Below are positions 1-7,758 of a DNA stretch of 44,776 nt, piece by piece. The stretch comes from Myxococcota bacterium (GTDB lineage: Bacteria; Myxococcota_A; Polyangia; Polyangiales; Houyiibacteriaceae), in the NCBI GenBank assembly GCA_025453555.1, contig JALOQC010000120.1, positions 1 through 44,776 on the forward strand. Direction: 5' to 3'. Position numbers and translations under genes: made by a program. Under the pieces are notes generated by a model. The model was not told where the DNA came from. It saw only the letters and a list, made by a program, of their open reading frames with translations, and did no database searches. The first letter of the stretch is position 1. Each line of letters opens with the position of its first letter.

Positions 1-588
1 CGAGTGCGCGTACGGCCAATAATCGCCGTAGGCGAGCTCGTTGATTCGCAGATGACTGAGCGCGTAGGGCTGGTTGTCGTAGCTCTGACGACGCTCTTCC
101 TTCACGACTTGGCGCTGGTTCTCGAAGTTCTCCGCAGTGACCGCGAGCGAGCGCATGCGGTCGGCCTCGAGCCAGAGCCCGAGCGCGAGCTCGTTCGAGG
201 GCAGGGTCTCGAAGTAGTTCGTGCGGTCGTGGCTCGTGGTGCCGTTGAGGGAGCCGCCGCGGTTCATCACGAGCTGGAAGTGCTCGCCCTTGGCGACGTT
301 CGCGGAGCCCTGGAACATCATGTGCTCGAAGAGGTGCGCGAAGCCGGAGCGACCGCGGACCTCGTTGCGCGAGCCGACGTCGTAGTAGAGCGCGATCGCG
401 ATCGTCGGCACGGTGCGATCGGGGCTCAGGACGACGCGGAGCCCGTTGTCGAGCACGTGGCGCTCGATGGGCAGGCTCGTGAGCGGGGAACTCGTCGCGG
501 GCGTTGCGGTCGGTGTGGTCGGTGCCTGCGCGAGCGCGAGGCTCGCGGCGGCGACGGCGGCCGTGATGGCCAACGCGGGTCTCTTCAT
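1..588 (-). CDS. M16 (insulinase/pitrilysin) family zinc peptidase, N-terminal part
   Basis: The gene reads leftwards off the window edge, so only the first 196 residues are present. The ATG at 588 is preceded by a GGAGG ribosome binding site. Residues 1-20 form a Sec-type signal peptide (MKRPALAITAAVAAASLALA), so the protein is exported. The inverted zinc motif HLFEH (HxxEH) lies at residues 85-89, with Glu88 the expected catalytic base, and is followed by the family's G-x-N-G-x-T/S stretch (GGSLNGTTSHDRTNYFE). M16 enzymes degrade peptides in the periplasm or process precursors; the missing C-terminus would carry the third zinc ligand and the inactive second domain. It is transcribed divergently from cinA across a hairpin-rich gap. 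The family call is firm; the substrate is unknown. Confidence 0.9.
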   Translation of the reverse strand, partial: MKRPALAITAAVAAASLALAQAPTTPTATPATSSPLTSLPIERHVLDNGLRVVLSPDRTVPTIAIALYYDVGSRNEVRGRSGFAHLFEHMMFQGSANVAKGEHFQLVMNRGGSLNGTTSHDRTNYFETLPSNELALGLWLEADRMRSLAVTAENFENQRQVVKEERRQSYDNQPYALSHLRINELAYGDYWPYAHS

Positions 589-1029
589 CGACTTCCTCCG
601 TGCGACCGGGGTCGCCCCGCCTCGATAGCACGGTTTGCTGGTCGGCTTCGCCGACTTCTGGGGAGTGATCTCCCCAGCCCCCTCCCTCCTCGGAGGCCTC
701 CCTGCGCTTCGCTCCGGTCGGTCTCCTTCGGGTCGGCTTCGCCGACTTCTGGGGAGGGAGCTCCCCAAGCGGCCCAGGCCGCGCAGCGCGGACGCGAGCG
801 CGTCGTCGGGCTGCGGGCCTCCTCCCTCCTCGGCGACCGCTTCGCTTCGGTCGGTCGCCTTCGGGCCTCCGGCAGCGAGGGGGCTTCGCCCCCTTCGATC
901 CCCTCGTTTGCACGCACTCTGCGCTGGTCGGCTTCGCCGACTTTTCTGGGATCGGCCGGTCGCTCGCTTCAGCTCCGGCGGGTGTGCGAGGCTCGACGAC
1001 CCGCGCGACCGCCCACAGGAAGGCCCCCG
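589..1029. repeat. REP-like hairpin cluster in divergent intergenic region
   Basis: No gene is supported in these 441 bases. The perfect hairpin GTCGGC-TTC-GCCGAC occurs three times (641-655, 732-746, 927-941). The first two copies are followed at once by a second hairpin: CTGGGGAG-TGAT-CTCCCCAG at 658-677, and a similar TGGGGAG-GGAG-CTCCCCA just after the second copy. Between them are related C/T-rich segments with CTTCGCTCCGGTCGGT-like sequence. A further perfect hairpin AGGGGGC-TTC-GCCCCCT spans 878-894. The double-hairpin unit resembles bacterial REP/BIME elements. It separates the divergent M16 and cinA genes, so it could also influence their promoters; that is inference. Confidence 0.75.
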
Positions 1030-2316
1030 ATGAAGGTGCTCGTTCTCTCGATCGGCACGGAGCTCACCCGCGGCGAGCTCGTGAACACGAACGCGACGTG
1101 GCTCTCGGAGCAGCTCACGGAGCTGGGCGCCGAGGTCGTCGAGCACCGCACGATCGCCGACGATCAGCCGCGCATCGTGGAGGAGCTTCGCGAGCTCGCG
1201 GGCCGCGTGGACGTGATCGTGTCGACGGGCGGCCTTGGTCCGACCACCGACGATCTCACCTCGGCTTCCGTCGCGGAGGCCCTCGGGGTCGAGCTCCGAA
1301 CTCACCTGCCGAGCCTCGAAGCGATCCGTCGCCGCTACGAGGCGCGAGGTCGCGCGATGACTCCCGCCGGCGCGCGCATGGCGGAGCTGCCGGAGGGCGC
1401 GATCGCGCTGCCGAACCCGGTGGGCACGGCGCCCGGCTTCGAGGTCGCGCTCGGAGGGTGCGTCGCGTTCTTCCTCCCCGGGGTTCCCCGCGAAATGCAG
1501 GCGATCTTTCGCGAGAGCATCGCGTCCCGCCTCGCCCCGAAGCTCGCGCGCACCACACATCAGATCCATCTGCGCACCTTCGGCCTGCCGGAGTCCGAGG
1601 TGGGTGAACGCTTGCGCGGCTTCGAGGAGCGACACGCGGGGCTGACGGTCGGCTACCGCGCCTCGACGCCGGAGGTCGAGGTGAAGATCCACGTGCGCGA
1701 CGTCGACGGCGCGAGCGCGGAGCGACGCGCACGATCGATCGCCGAAGAGGCGCGCACGGCGCTCGGGGACTTCGTGTTCGGCGAGCGCGAGGACGGCTTC
1801 GCGGCGGTGGTGGGCGAGGCGCTCCGTTCGCGGGGATGGAGCCTCGCGCTCGCGGAGAGCTGCACGGGCGGGCTCGTCGGACAGCTCGTGACCGCAGTCG
1901 CCGGGAGCTCGGACTACCTGCTGCTCGGGGCCGTGACGTACTCGAACGGCGCGAAGACCTCGATGCTCGGGGTCTCGCAGGAGCTGCTGCGCGCGTATGG
2001 GGCGGTGAGCGCGGAGTGCGCGGTGGCGATGGCGGAGGGGGCCCGGCGGCTCGCGGACTCGGACCTCGCGGTCTCGCTCACGGGCATCGCCGGCCCGGGC
2101 GGAGGTTCCGAGACCAAGCCGGTCGGTACGGTCTGGATCGCGCTTTCGAGCGCGTCGGAGACGGTGGTGACCCGCCAGCACTTCGGAGGCGATCGCGACC
2201 TCGTGCGCCTGCAGGCGGCCTACGTCGCGCTCGATCTCGTGCGGCGCGCTGCGCTCCGGCTCGAGGTGCGGGAGACGTGGACTACCAAGGAAATCCAGCG
2301 TTTGGCTCGGTCCTGA
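1030..2316 (+). CDS. cinA: CinA-like protein (MoCF-like domain plus nicotinamide-nucleotide amidase domain)
   Basis: The product has 428 residues, the usual CinA length. The start ATG 1030 was chosen because MKVLVLSIGTELTRGELVNT is the canonical CinA N-terminus and AGGAAGG lies 7-13 bases upstream; the open frame extends to base 4 but that part is a shadow of the M16 gene. Residues about 1-170 form the MoaB/Mog-like domain with TGGLGPTTDD at 66-75. The C-terminal CinA_C domain starts near residue 260, with ESCTGGL at about 276-282 and GIAGPGGG at about 352-359. CinA_C domains deamidate NMN in pyridine nucleotide recycling, and the N-terminal domain in some homologues is an ADP-ribose pyrophosphatase. 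cinA directly before recA is a common bacterial arrangement linked to competence and DNA damage; here the gap is 138 bases and recA has its own operator. Confidence 0.95.
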   Translation: MKVLVLSIGTELTRGELVNTNATWLSEQLTELGAEVVEHRTIADDQPRIVEELRELAGRVDVIVSTGGLGPTTDDLTSASVAEALGVELRTHLPSLEAIRRRYEARGRAMTPAGARMAELPEGAIALPNPVGTAPGFEVALGGCVAFFLPGVPREMQAIFRESIASRLAPKLARTTHQIHLRTFGLPESEVGERLRGFEERHAGLTVGYRASTPEVEVKIHVRDVDGASAERRARSIAEEARTALGDFVFGEREDGFAAVVGEALRSRGWSLALAESCTGGLVGQLVTAVAGSSDYLLLGAVTYSNGAKTSMLGVSQELLRAYGAVSAECAVAMAEGARRLADSDLAVSLTGIAGPGGGSETKPVGTVWIALSSASETVVTRQHFGGDRDLVRLQAAYVALDLVRRAALRLEVRETWTTKEIQRLARS

Positions 2317-2357
2317 ACGACGCTGTCACAGGCGGCTGAGACCTTGCGTGGGACGAA

Positions 2358-2377
2358 GTGACGTGAGGCGACGTCAC
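2358..2377. promoter_or_regulatory. Inverted repeat upstream of recA
   Basis: GTGACGT, six bases, then ACGTCAC form a perfect 7-bp inverted repeat in the cinA-recA gap, about 80 bases before the recA start. It could be a regulator site or a weak hairpin between the two genes. There is no T-tract, so it is not a typical terminator. Function is not known. Confidence 0.35.
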
Positions 2378-2430
2378 ATCCAGGCTCACATCTGGTCTCA
2401 CGACGGGCTTGCTGCCCGAAGCGGTCCGGA

Positions 2431-2447
2431 CTACACAGGTGTTCAGG
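2431..2447 (+). promoter_or_regulatory. Probable LexA (SOS) box of the myxobacterial type
   Basis: CTACACAGGTGTTCAGG matches the Myxococcus xanthus LexA-box consensus as I remember it (CTRHAMRYBYGTTCAGS) at 16 of 17 positions; the one mismatch is G at the eighth position. It ends 7 bases before the ATG at 2455 and overlaps the start of the AGGAGG ribosome binding site, so LexA bound here would block transcription or initiation of recA. The position also argues that translation is meant to begin at 2455 and not at the in-frame TTG/GTG codons upstream. Confidence 0.65.
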
Positions 2448-2454
2448 AGGACTC

Positions 2455-3593
2455 ATGGCGAACGATCCCAACCGCGACAAGGCGCTGGCCCTAGCGCTCG
2501 GCCCAACCGCGACAAGGCGCTGGCCCTAGCGCTCGGCACTATCGAGAAGGCCTACGGCAAGGGCTCCATCATGCGCCTGGGGGATCAGACCCAGGTCGAG
2601 GTGCCGGTGATTCCCACCGGCGCCATCTCGCTCGATCTCGCGCTCGGCGTTGGCGGCTACGCCAAGGGCCGCATCGTCGAGATCTACGGACCGGAGTCGA
2701 GCGGCAAGACGACGCTGACCCTCCACGCGATCGCGGAGTGTCAGCGTCAGGGCGGTGTGGCGGCCTTCATCGACGCCGAGCACGCGCTCGACCCGAGCTA
2801 CGCCCGCAAGCTCGGGGTGAACGTCGACGAGCTCCTCGTGAGCCAGCCCGACCACGGCGAGCAGGCGCTCGAGATCGCGGACACCCTCGTCCGCTCCGGC
2901 GCGATCGACATCATCGTCATCGACTCCGTCGCGGCCCTCGTGCCCAAGGCGGAGATCGAAGGCGAGATGGGCGACAGCCACGTCGGTCTGCAAGCGCGCC
3001 TGATGAGCCAGGCCCTCCGCAAGCTCACCGGCACCGTGCAGAAGAGCAACACGACGCTCTTCTTCATCAACCAGATCCGCATGAAGATCGGTGTGATGTT
3101 CGGCAGCCCGGAGACCACCACGGGCGGCAACGCGCTGAAGTTCTACGCGTCGCAGCGCCTCGACATCCGCCGCATCGGGACGATCAAGGTCGGCGACAAG
3201 CCGATCGGCAACCGCGTGAAGGTGAAGGTCGTCAAGAACAAGCTCGCGCCGCCGTTCCAAACCTGCGAGTTCGACGTGATGTTCGGCCAGGGCATCAGCC
3301 GCAGCGGCGACGTGCTCGACCTCGCGGTCGAAGCGAACCTCGTGGAGAAGAGCGGCGCTTGGTACAGCTACGGCTCGACGCGCCTCGGCCAGGGTCGCGA
3401 CAACACCAAGCAGTTCCTCGATGAGAACCCGACCGTGCTGGCGGAGATCGAGGCGAAGCTGCTCGAGAAGCACGGCCTCAAGTCGCAGAGCGGCCCGATC
3501 ACGGTGACCGCGGGCGCGGAGTCGAGCGGCGACGAGCCGGAAGACACGAACGGCAAGGCCAAGCGCGCCTCCCGCCCCCGCGCGGCGAACTGA
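2455..3593 (+). CDS. recA: RecA recombinase, frameshifted by a 35-bp 5' duplication
   Basis: RecA forms filaments on single-stranded DNA, drives strand exchange and triggers LexA self-cleavage. The body is intact: Walker A GPESSGKT near residue 67, the L2/DNA-binding stretch [20 protein letters not shown], and a charged C-terminal tail rich in Lys/Arg. The true start is ATG 2455 with AGGAGG 4 bases upstream, giving [17 protein letters not shown] 35-bp tandem copy then follows (2467-2501 and 2502-2536); since 35 is not a multiple of three, the ATG frame ends at TAG 2527-2529. Removing one copy gives exactly 368 codons (367 aa), a normal RecA. The RecA body is otherwise open only from TTG 2409 or GTG 2439, which lie upstream of or inside the SOS box, or from an internal ATG at 2571 that would remove the N-terminal polymerisation helix. 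It is either a real mutation, a phase-variable allele, or an assembly/sequencing artefact. Confidence 0.93.
2467..2536 (+). repeat. Two tandem 35-bp copies inside the recA 5' end
   Basis: The 35-base unit starting CCCAACCGCGACAAGG is present twice with no mismatch (2467-2501 and 2502-2536), and the following base C extends the identity to 36. The first copy encodes [12 protein letters not shown] in the ATG frame; the second encodes the same residues in the frame of the RecA body. Perfect identity implies a recent event or an assembly error. Confidence 0.97.
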
Positions 3594-3759
3594 CGCGAAT
3601 GGAAGCGGAATCGTTGGCGAGGCGGACGCCAGCCCCTGCTTCACCGCGTGATTCCGTCGGAGGGTGATCTGCTCGTCGTAGTAGGCTCGCGCGCCGACTC
3701 GGCGAGCGGGCGGACTCGGGTTCGCATCGGGGCTCGCGCGAGCGCTCCGAGGTGAACCC

Positions 3760-4926
3760 GTGTCTCAGCCATCCCGTACCCCGTCCCGTCCGCTCGAAGG
3801 CATCCGTGTGCTCGACCTCTCCCGGCTCTTGCCGGGTCCGTTCGCGTCGATGGTCCTCGCGGACCTCGGGGCGAGCGTGGACAAGGTCGAAGATCCGAAG
3901 GGGGGCGACTACCTGCGTGTGATGCCGCCGCAGGCCTCCGACGGAATGAACACGATCTTCCACGGGCTCAATCGTGGAAAACGGAGCCTGGTGCTCGACC
4001 TCAAACGCCCGGAAGGGCGCGACGCGCTCTTGCGGATGTTGCCGCGGTACGACGTCGTGCTGGAGAGCTTCCGGCCGGGGGTGCTCGCGCGCCTCGGGCT
4101 CGGGTACGAGGCGATGCACGCCGCGAACCCGGGGCTCGTGATCTGCGCGATCACCGGTTACGGCCAGGACGGTCCGCTCGTCGACCGCGCGGGACACGAT
4201 CTCAACTACCTCGCGCGCGCGGGCGTGCTCGGCTTCACGGGGCCGAGCGACGGTCCGCCGCAGCCTCCGGGCATGCAGGTCGCGGACGTCGGCGGTGGTC
4301 TCTACGGGCTCGTGGGGGTGCTCGCCGCGCTCTACGAACGCACGCGGACTGGGCGCGGCGCGGTGGTGGACGTCGCGATGGCGGAGGCGGCCGCGACCTT
4401 CGCGATCTTCGGCTTCGGTACTCGCGCGGGCGGCCTGGATCTCGGGCGCGGGGGCGACGTGCTCTGCGGAGGCATCGCGCCCTACGGGACCTACGCCACG
4501 AAGGACGGCGGCGCGGTCGCGCTCGCGGCGCTGGAGCCGAAGTTCTGGCTCGCGTTCTGCGCCGGGGTCGGCATTCCGGGGGACATGCAGGCGCTGGTGC
4601 CGGGGCCACATCAAGCGGGATTGAAAGAGAAGCTCCGCGGGATCTTCCGCGAGAGAACGCGCGACGAATGGACCGCGTTCAACACCGAGCACGACTGCTG
4701 CCTCGAGCCGGTGCTCACGCCGCAGGAGGCGCTCGACGATCCGCACGCCATGCATCGCGGGGTCACGGTGCGCGAGGGCGGTGTCGCGCGGCTCGCGACG
4801 CCTGCCGCGCGTCCAGCGGCGGGGCCAGCGCCGAGGCAGGGCGAGCAATCGCGCGCGATCCTCGAAGAAGCGGGGTTCTCTTCGGAGGAGATCGAGGCGC
4901 TGAAGAAGGCCGGCGCGACGCGCTGA
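3760..4926 (+). CDS. CaiB/BaiF family (class III) CoA-transferase or alpha-methylacyl-CoA racemase-like enzyme
   Basis: The product has 388 residues, the normal family size. It opens with LEGIRVLDLSRLLPGPFASM and continues ADLGASVDKVEDPKGGDYLR, which are hallmark CoA-binding-fold segments of the family. The TGYGQDGP segment and GHDLNY, with the likely catalytic Asp147, follow; the GHDxNY form is closest to alpha-methylacyl-CoA racemases. The GTG start at 3760 was chosen because homology begins shortly after it and a GAGGTGAA-type ribosome binding site precedes it. The enzyme would move CoA between carboxylic acids or epimerise 2-methylacyl-CoA in the cytoplasm. The nearby acyl-CoA dehydrogenase-like and SDR genes would fit a branched or xenobiotic acid route, but they are separated by a lipoprotein gene, so an operon is not shown. 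Confidence 0.88.
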   Translation: MSQPSRTPSRPLEGIRVLDLSRLLPGPFASMVLADLGASVDKVEDPKGGDYLRVMPPQASDGMNTIFHGLNRGKRSLVLDLKRPEGRDALLRMLPRYDVVLESFRPGVLARLGLGYEAMHAANPGLVICAITGYGQDGPLVDRAGHDLNYLARAGVLGFTGPSDGPPQPPGMQVADVGGGLYGLVGVLAALYERTRTGRGAVVDVAMAEAAATFAIFGFGTRAGGLDLGRGGDVLCGGIAPYGTYATKDGGAVALAALEPKFWLAFCAGVGIPGDMQALVPGPHQAGLKEKLRGIFRERTRDEWTAFNTEHDCCLEPVLTPQEALDDPHAMHRGVTVREGGVARLATPAARPAAGPAPRQGEQSRAILEEAGFSSEEIEALKKAGATR

Positions 4927-5149
4927 GCGCGGTGCTGCGACGGGTCGGCGCTCGGGATCGAGCTCCACCAACCGATCGAGCCGGATTGGTGCCCCACCCA
5001 CACCGCGCAACACAACACGTCGCACGGATGACAGTTCGCGTGGTGGAGGCTCTCCGTGACGCGGCCTGACGGAAGCGCGCGAACGACGCGTGTGGAAGGT
5101 CGAAGAGTCGACGCTTGAGTCGCGCGCTCAGGACCGCGATGCTCCGCGC

Positions 5150-7477
5150 ATGCGCGCTTCCCTCGCCTGGGCCTGGACGTTCTCCCTCGCTCTGGTCGCG
5201 TGTGATTGTGGAGGCGGAGGGGCGCCCGGCTGCGAGACCGCAGACGATTGCGCGGAGGGGGTCTGCCTCGACGGACGCTGCGTGGTCACCGACGCGAGCG
5301 CGCCCACGGATGGAGCGCGGCCCGACGCGATCGAGATCGACGCGTCGACGTGCGAGACGATCCTCTGCGGCGTCGTGTGTTGTCGTGAGGGCGAGCGTTG
5401 CGCGTTCGGCGGGTGCGTGATCGACCTCGGACCGTGCGCGACCAACGACGACTGCGCGGGCGACAGCTACTGCGACGACGAGGGGCGCTGCACCCCCTAC
5501 GGCGTTCCGCCCGACGTGACGCTCGACGAAGACTGCGAGCGGCCGATCGAGGTCGGCGCGTTCGAGCCGGCGGTGCAATGCCATTGGACGGGCGAGGGCG
5601 CACCGCAGCCGACCTCCAACAACGTGTACTCCGCGCCGCTCGTGGCGGACTTCGACTTCGACGACGCGCCCGAGGTGCTCCAGCCGTCTCTGGTGTTCGC
5701 GAGCTTCGGCGGGCCTGCGGACCAGGGTGGTCTGCTCCGCGTCGTCGACGGGCGTACCTGCGAGACGCTCCACACGCTGGAGGCACCCGCGGATCGGCTG
5801 GTGTACGCGTCGAATCCGACCATCGGTGACCTCGACGGCGACGGCTCGCGACCGGAGATCGTCGCGACCGGATTGACCGGCACCGCGGGCTCGGTGGGGC
5901 TCGTGGCGTTCGGCTACGACGAAGGTGCCACGACCTTCGTGCGTCGCTGGTACGGGCGTCGCTGCGACCTCGAGGGCGAGCCGCGCCACCTCGTGGGCGA
6001 TTGGGCCAACAACAACGGTCCCTCGATGCACGACCTCGACGACGATGGGGTTCCCGAGGTGATCTGGGATCGCTTCGTCTACGACGCTCGGGGCTGCGTG
6101 CTGAACCCAGGCGCGAGCTACACGAACTACCTGCGGCTCGGGCTCTTCGCCGTGGTGGCGGACGTCGACGTGGACGGTGCGCCGGAGCTCGTGCGTCCGG
6201 ACGGCGTCTACCGCTGGACGGACAGCGATTGGGAGCGCGAGGCGTACTGGGCTCCCACCGACGTCGCGAACGCCGAGCGCCTCGGACACGTCGCGGTGGC
6301 GGACCTCGGTGACTTCGCGGGCAGCACGCCTGGGCACGCGGAGATCGTGGTGGCGTCCGCGCCCGCGATCGACTCGCCCTCGACCGCGAACGGCACCGTG
6401 CGCGTGATGACGCTCGACGGACGCATCGTGTTCGGTCCGATCGCGTTGCCGACGGACGGCGGCTTCGCGGGTCGCGGCGGCCCGCCGACGGTGGGCGATT
6501 TCGATGGCGACGGCCGTCGCGAGATCGCGGTCGCGGGCGGCAGCTTCTACACGGTCTTCGATCTCGACTGCGACGTCGATTCGGGCTCCGCGCCGGGTTG
6601 CGCGCGCGTGGACGGGCTGCCGCGCGGGGTGCTCTGGAGCCGGCCTTCGCAGGATCGTTCGTCGAACGTGACCGGCTCGAGCGTGTTCGACTTCGACGCG
6701 GACGGAGTCGCGGAGGTCGTCTACGGCGACGAATGTTTCCTGCGCATCTACCGCGGCACCGACGGCGAGGTGCTCTTCTCGCGAAGTGCTTCGAGCGGTA
6801 CGGGCTACGAGCTGCCGGTGATCGCGGACGTCGACGGCGACTTCAACTCCGAGATCGCGGTGGCGATGACGAGCGGCGTGAGCTGTCCCGCGACCGATCC
6901 GATCTACACGCGTGGGACGTCGGCCCACGTGAGCGAGCGCGGCGTGATCGTGCTGCGCGACGTCGAAGACCGGTGGGCGGCGTCGCGCCCGATTTGGAAT
7001 CAGCACGCGTACTCCGTCACGCACGTGCGCGACGACGGCACCGTTCCGCGTACGAGCGAGGTCGCGCGAAATCACTCGGATTCGACGTTGAACAACTTCC
7101 GCATGAACGCGCAGGGCAGCTTGGAGCGGCGAGGCGCGGCCGATCTGACGGTCGCGCTCGGCGAGGAGATCTGCGGGGCGGTCGGCGAGACCACGCTCGG
7201 CGCGAACGTGTGCAACCGCGGCACGAACCCAGTGCCGGACGGCGCGCGCGTGGTCTTCTACGTGGGCGATCCGGACGACGAAGCGATCGCGTGCGAGACG
7301 ACCTTGCCGCGCTTGCTGGAGCCCGGCACCTGCACGGAGGTGGGGTGTCCGTACACGATCCCGGACGGTGAGCGGCCCGACGTGACGGTGGTGGTCGATC
7401 CCGATGGGGAAGTGTTCGAGTGTCGCGACGGGAACAATCGAGGTGTGATCCCCGCCGTGTTCTGCGGATTGATCTGA
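5150..7477 (+). CDS. FG-GAP/VCBS-repeat lipoprotein with C-terminal CARDB-like domain
   Basis: The start ATG 5150 gives MRASLAWAWTFSLALVAC, a lipoprotein signal with lipobox LVAC; the 775-residue protein is therefore probably anchored in the outer membrane. A Cys-rich head (CETADDCAEGVCLDGRC, CATNDDCAGDSYCDDEGRC) is followed by at least seven calcium-type DxDxDG(x)xE elements such as DLDGDGSRPEIV, DLDDDGVPEVIW, DFDGDGRREIAV and DFDADGVAEVVY, typical of integrin-like FG-GAP beta-propellers. The last about 110 residues (ADLTVALGEEIC onwards) resemble a CARDB adhesion module ending in a GNN(R)G element. The role is probably surface binding or matrix interaction. The large opposite-strand frame over this gene is a shadow. 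Confidence 0.85.
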   Translation: MRASLAWAWTFSLALVACDCGGGGAPGCETADDCAEGVCLDGRCVVTDASAPTDGARPDAIEIDASTCETILCGVVCCREGERCAFGGCVIDLGPCATNDDCAGDSYCDDEGRCTPYGVPPDVTLDEDCERPIEVGAFEPAVQCHWTGEGAPQPTSNNVYSAPLVADFDFDDAPEVLQPSLVFASFGGPADQGGLLRVVDGRTCETLHTLEAPADRLVYASNPTIGDLDGDGSRPEIVATGLTGTAGSVGLVAFGYDEGATTFVRRWYGRRCDLEGEPRHLVGDWANNNGPSMHDLDDDGVPEVIWDRFVYDARGCVLNPGASYTNYLRLGLFAVVADVDVDGAPELVRPDGVYRWTDSDWEREAYWAPTDVANAERLGHVAVADLGDFAGSTPGHAEIVVASAPAIDSPSTANGTVRVMTLDGRIVFGPIALPTDGGFAGRGGPPTVGDFDGDGRREIAVAGGSFYTVFDLDCDVDSGSAPGCARVDGLPRGVLWSRPSQDRSSNVTGSSVFDFDADGVAEVVYGDECFLRIYRGTDGEVLFSRSASSGTGYELPVIADVDGDFNSEIAVAMTSGVSCPATDPIYTRGTSAHVSERGVIVLRDVEDRWAASRPIWNQHAYSVTHVRDDGTVPRTSEVARNHSDSTLNNFRMNAQGSLERRGAADLTVALGEEICGAVGETTLGANVCNRGTNPVPDGARVVFYVGDPDDEAIACETTLPRLLEPGTCTEVGCPYTIPDGERPDVTVVVDPDGEVFECRDGNNRGVIPAVFCGLI

Positions 7478-7532
7478 CGACGTCGAGTGATCGTCCGTGG
7501 CTCTCGATGAGCCGAGAGTTCGCGACTGGCTC

Positions 7533-7620
7533 GTACCCCCGCCCGCAAGTTCGATCCGGGTTGCCGTCAATGATCGGCGTGGAGGTCGTTCGACGCGCCG
7601 ACGATGGACAGGCCAAAGCC
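7533..7620 (+). repeat. Dispersed repeat R4, copy 1 (truncated or rearranged)
   Basis: A 21-base flank starting GTACCCCCGCCCGCAAG (7533-7553) is shared with 23863-23883 in the same orientation. It is followed by a 67-base body (7554-7620) that matches the reverse complement of 23926-23993. Thus the body lies inverted relative to the flank when the two copies are compared. No second terminal repeat is visible after 7620. It sits about 55 bases after the stop of the FG-GAP lipoprotein gene. Confidence 0.8.
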
Positions 7621-7758
7621 GAAACGCCGATCCTGGATCAGGCTCCAGGTCGCCAGCGCGCCATCGTTCGACGCGTGGTCGAGCGATCGTCCGGTGACCG
7701 CGGGCATGCGGTGCGCGAGGAGCAGACGCACGCGCGAGCTTCGTGATATCCGGGAGCG

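Noticed and set aside
4-1029. N-terminal extension of the CinA reading frame to base 4
   Set aside because: The extension is antisense to the M16 gene and its hairpin region, and the CinA homology begins exactly at MKVLVLSIGTEL with its own ribosome binding site.
4763-7570. 935-residue reading frame on the minus strand
   Set aside because: It is antisense to the FG-GAP lipoprotein and the CoA-transferase end; its His/Arg/Val-rich composition is the typical shadow in GC-rich DNA.
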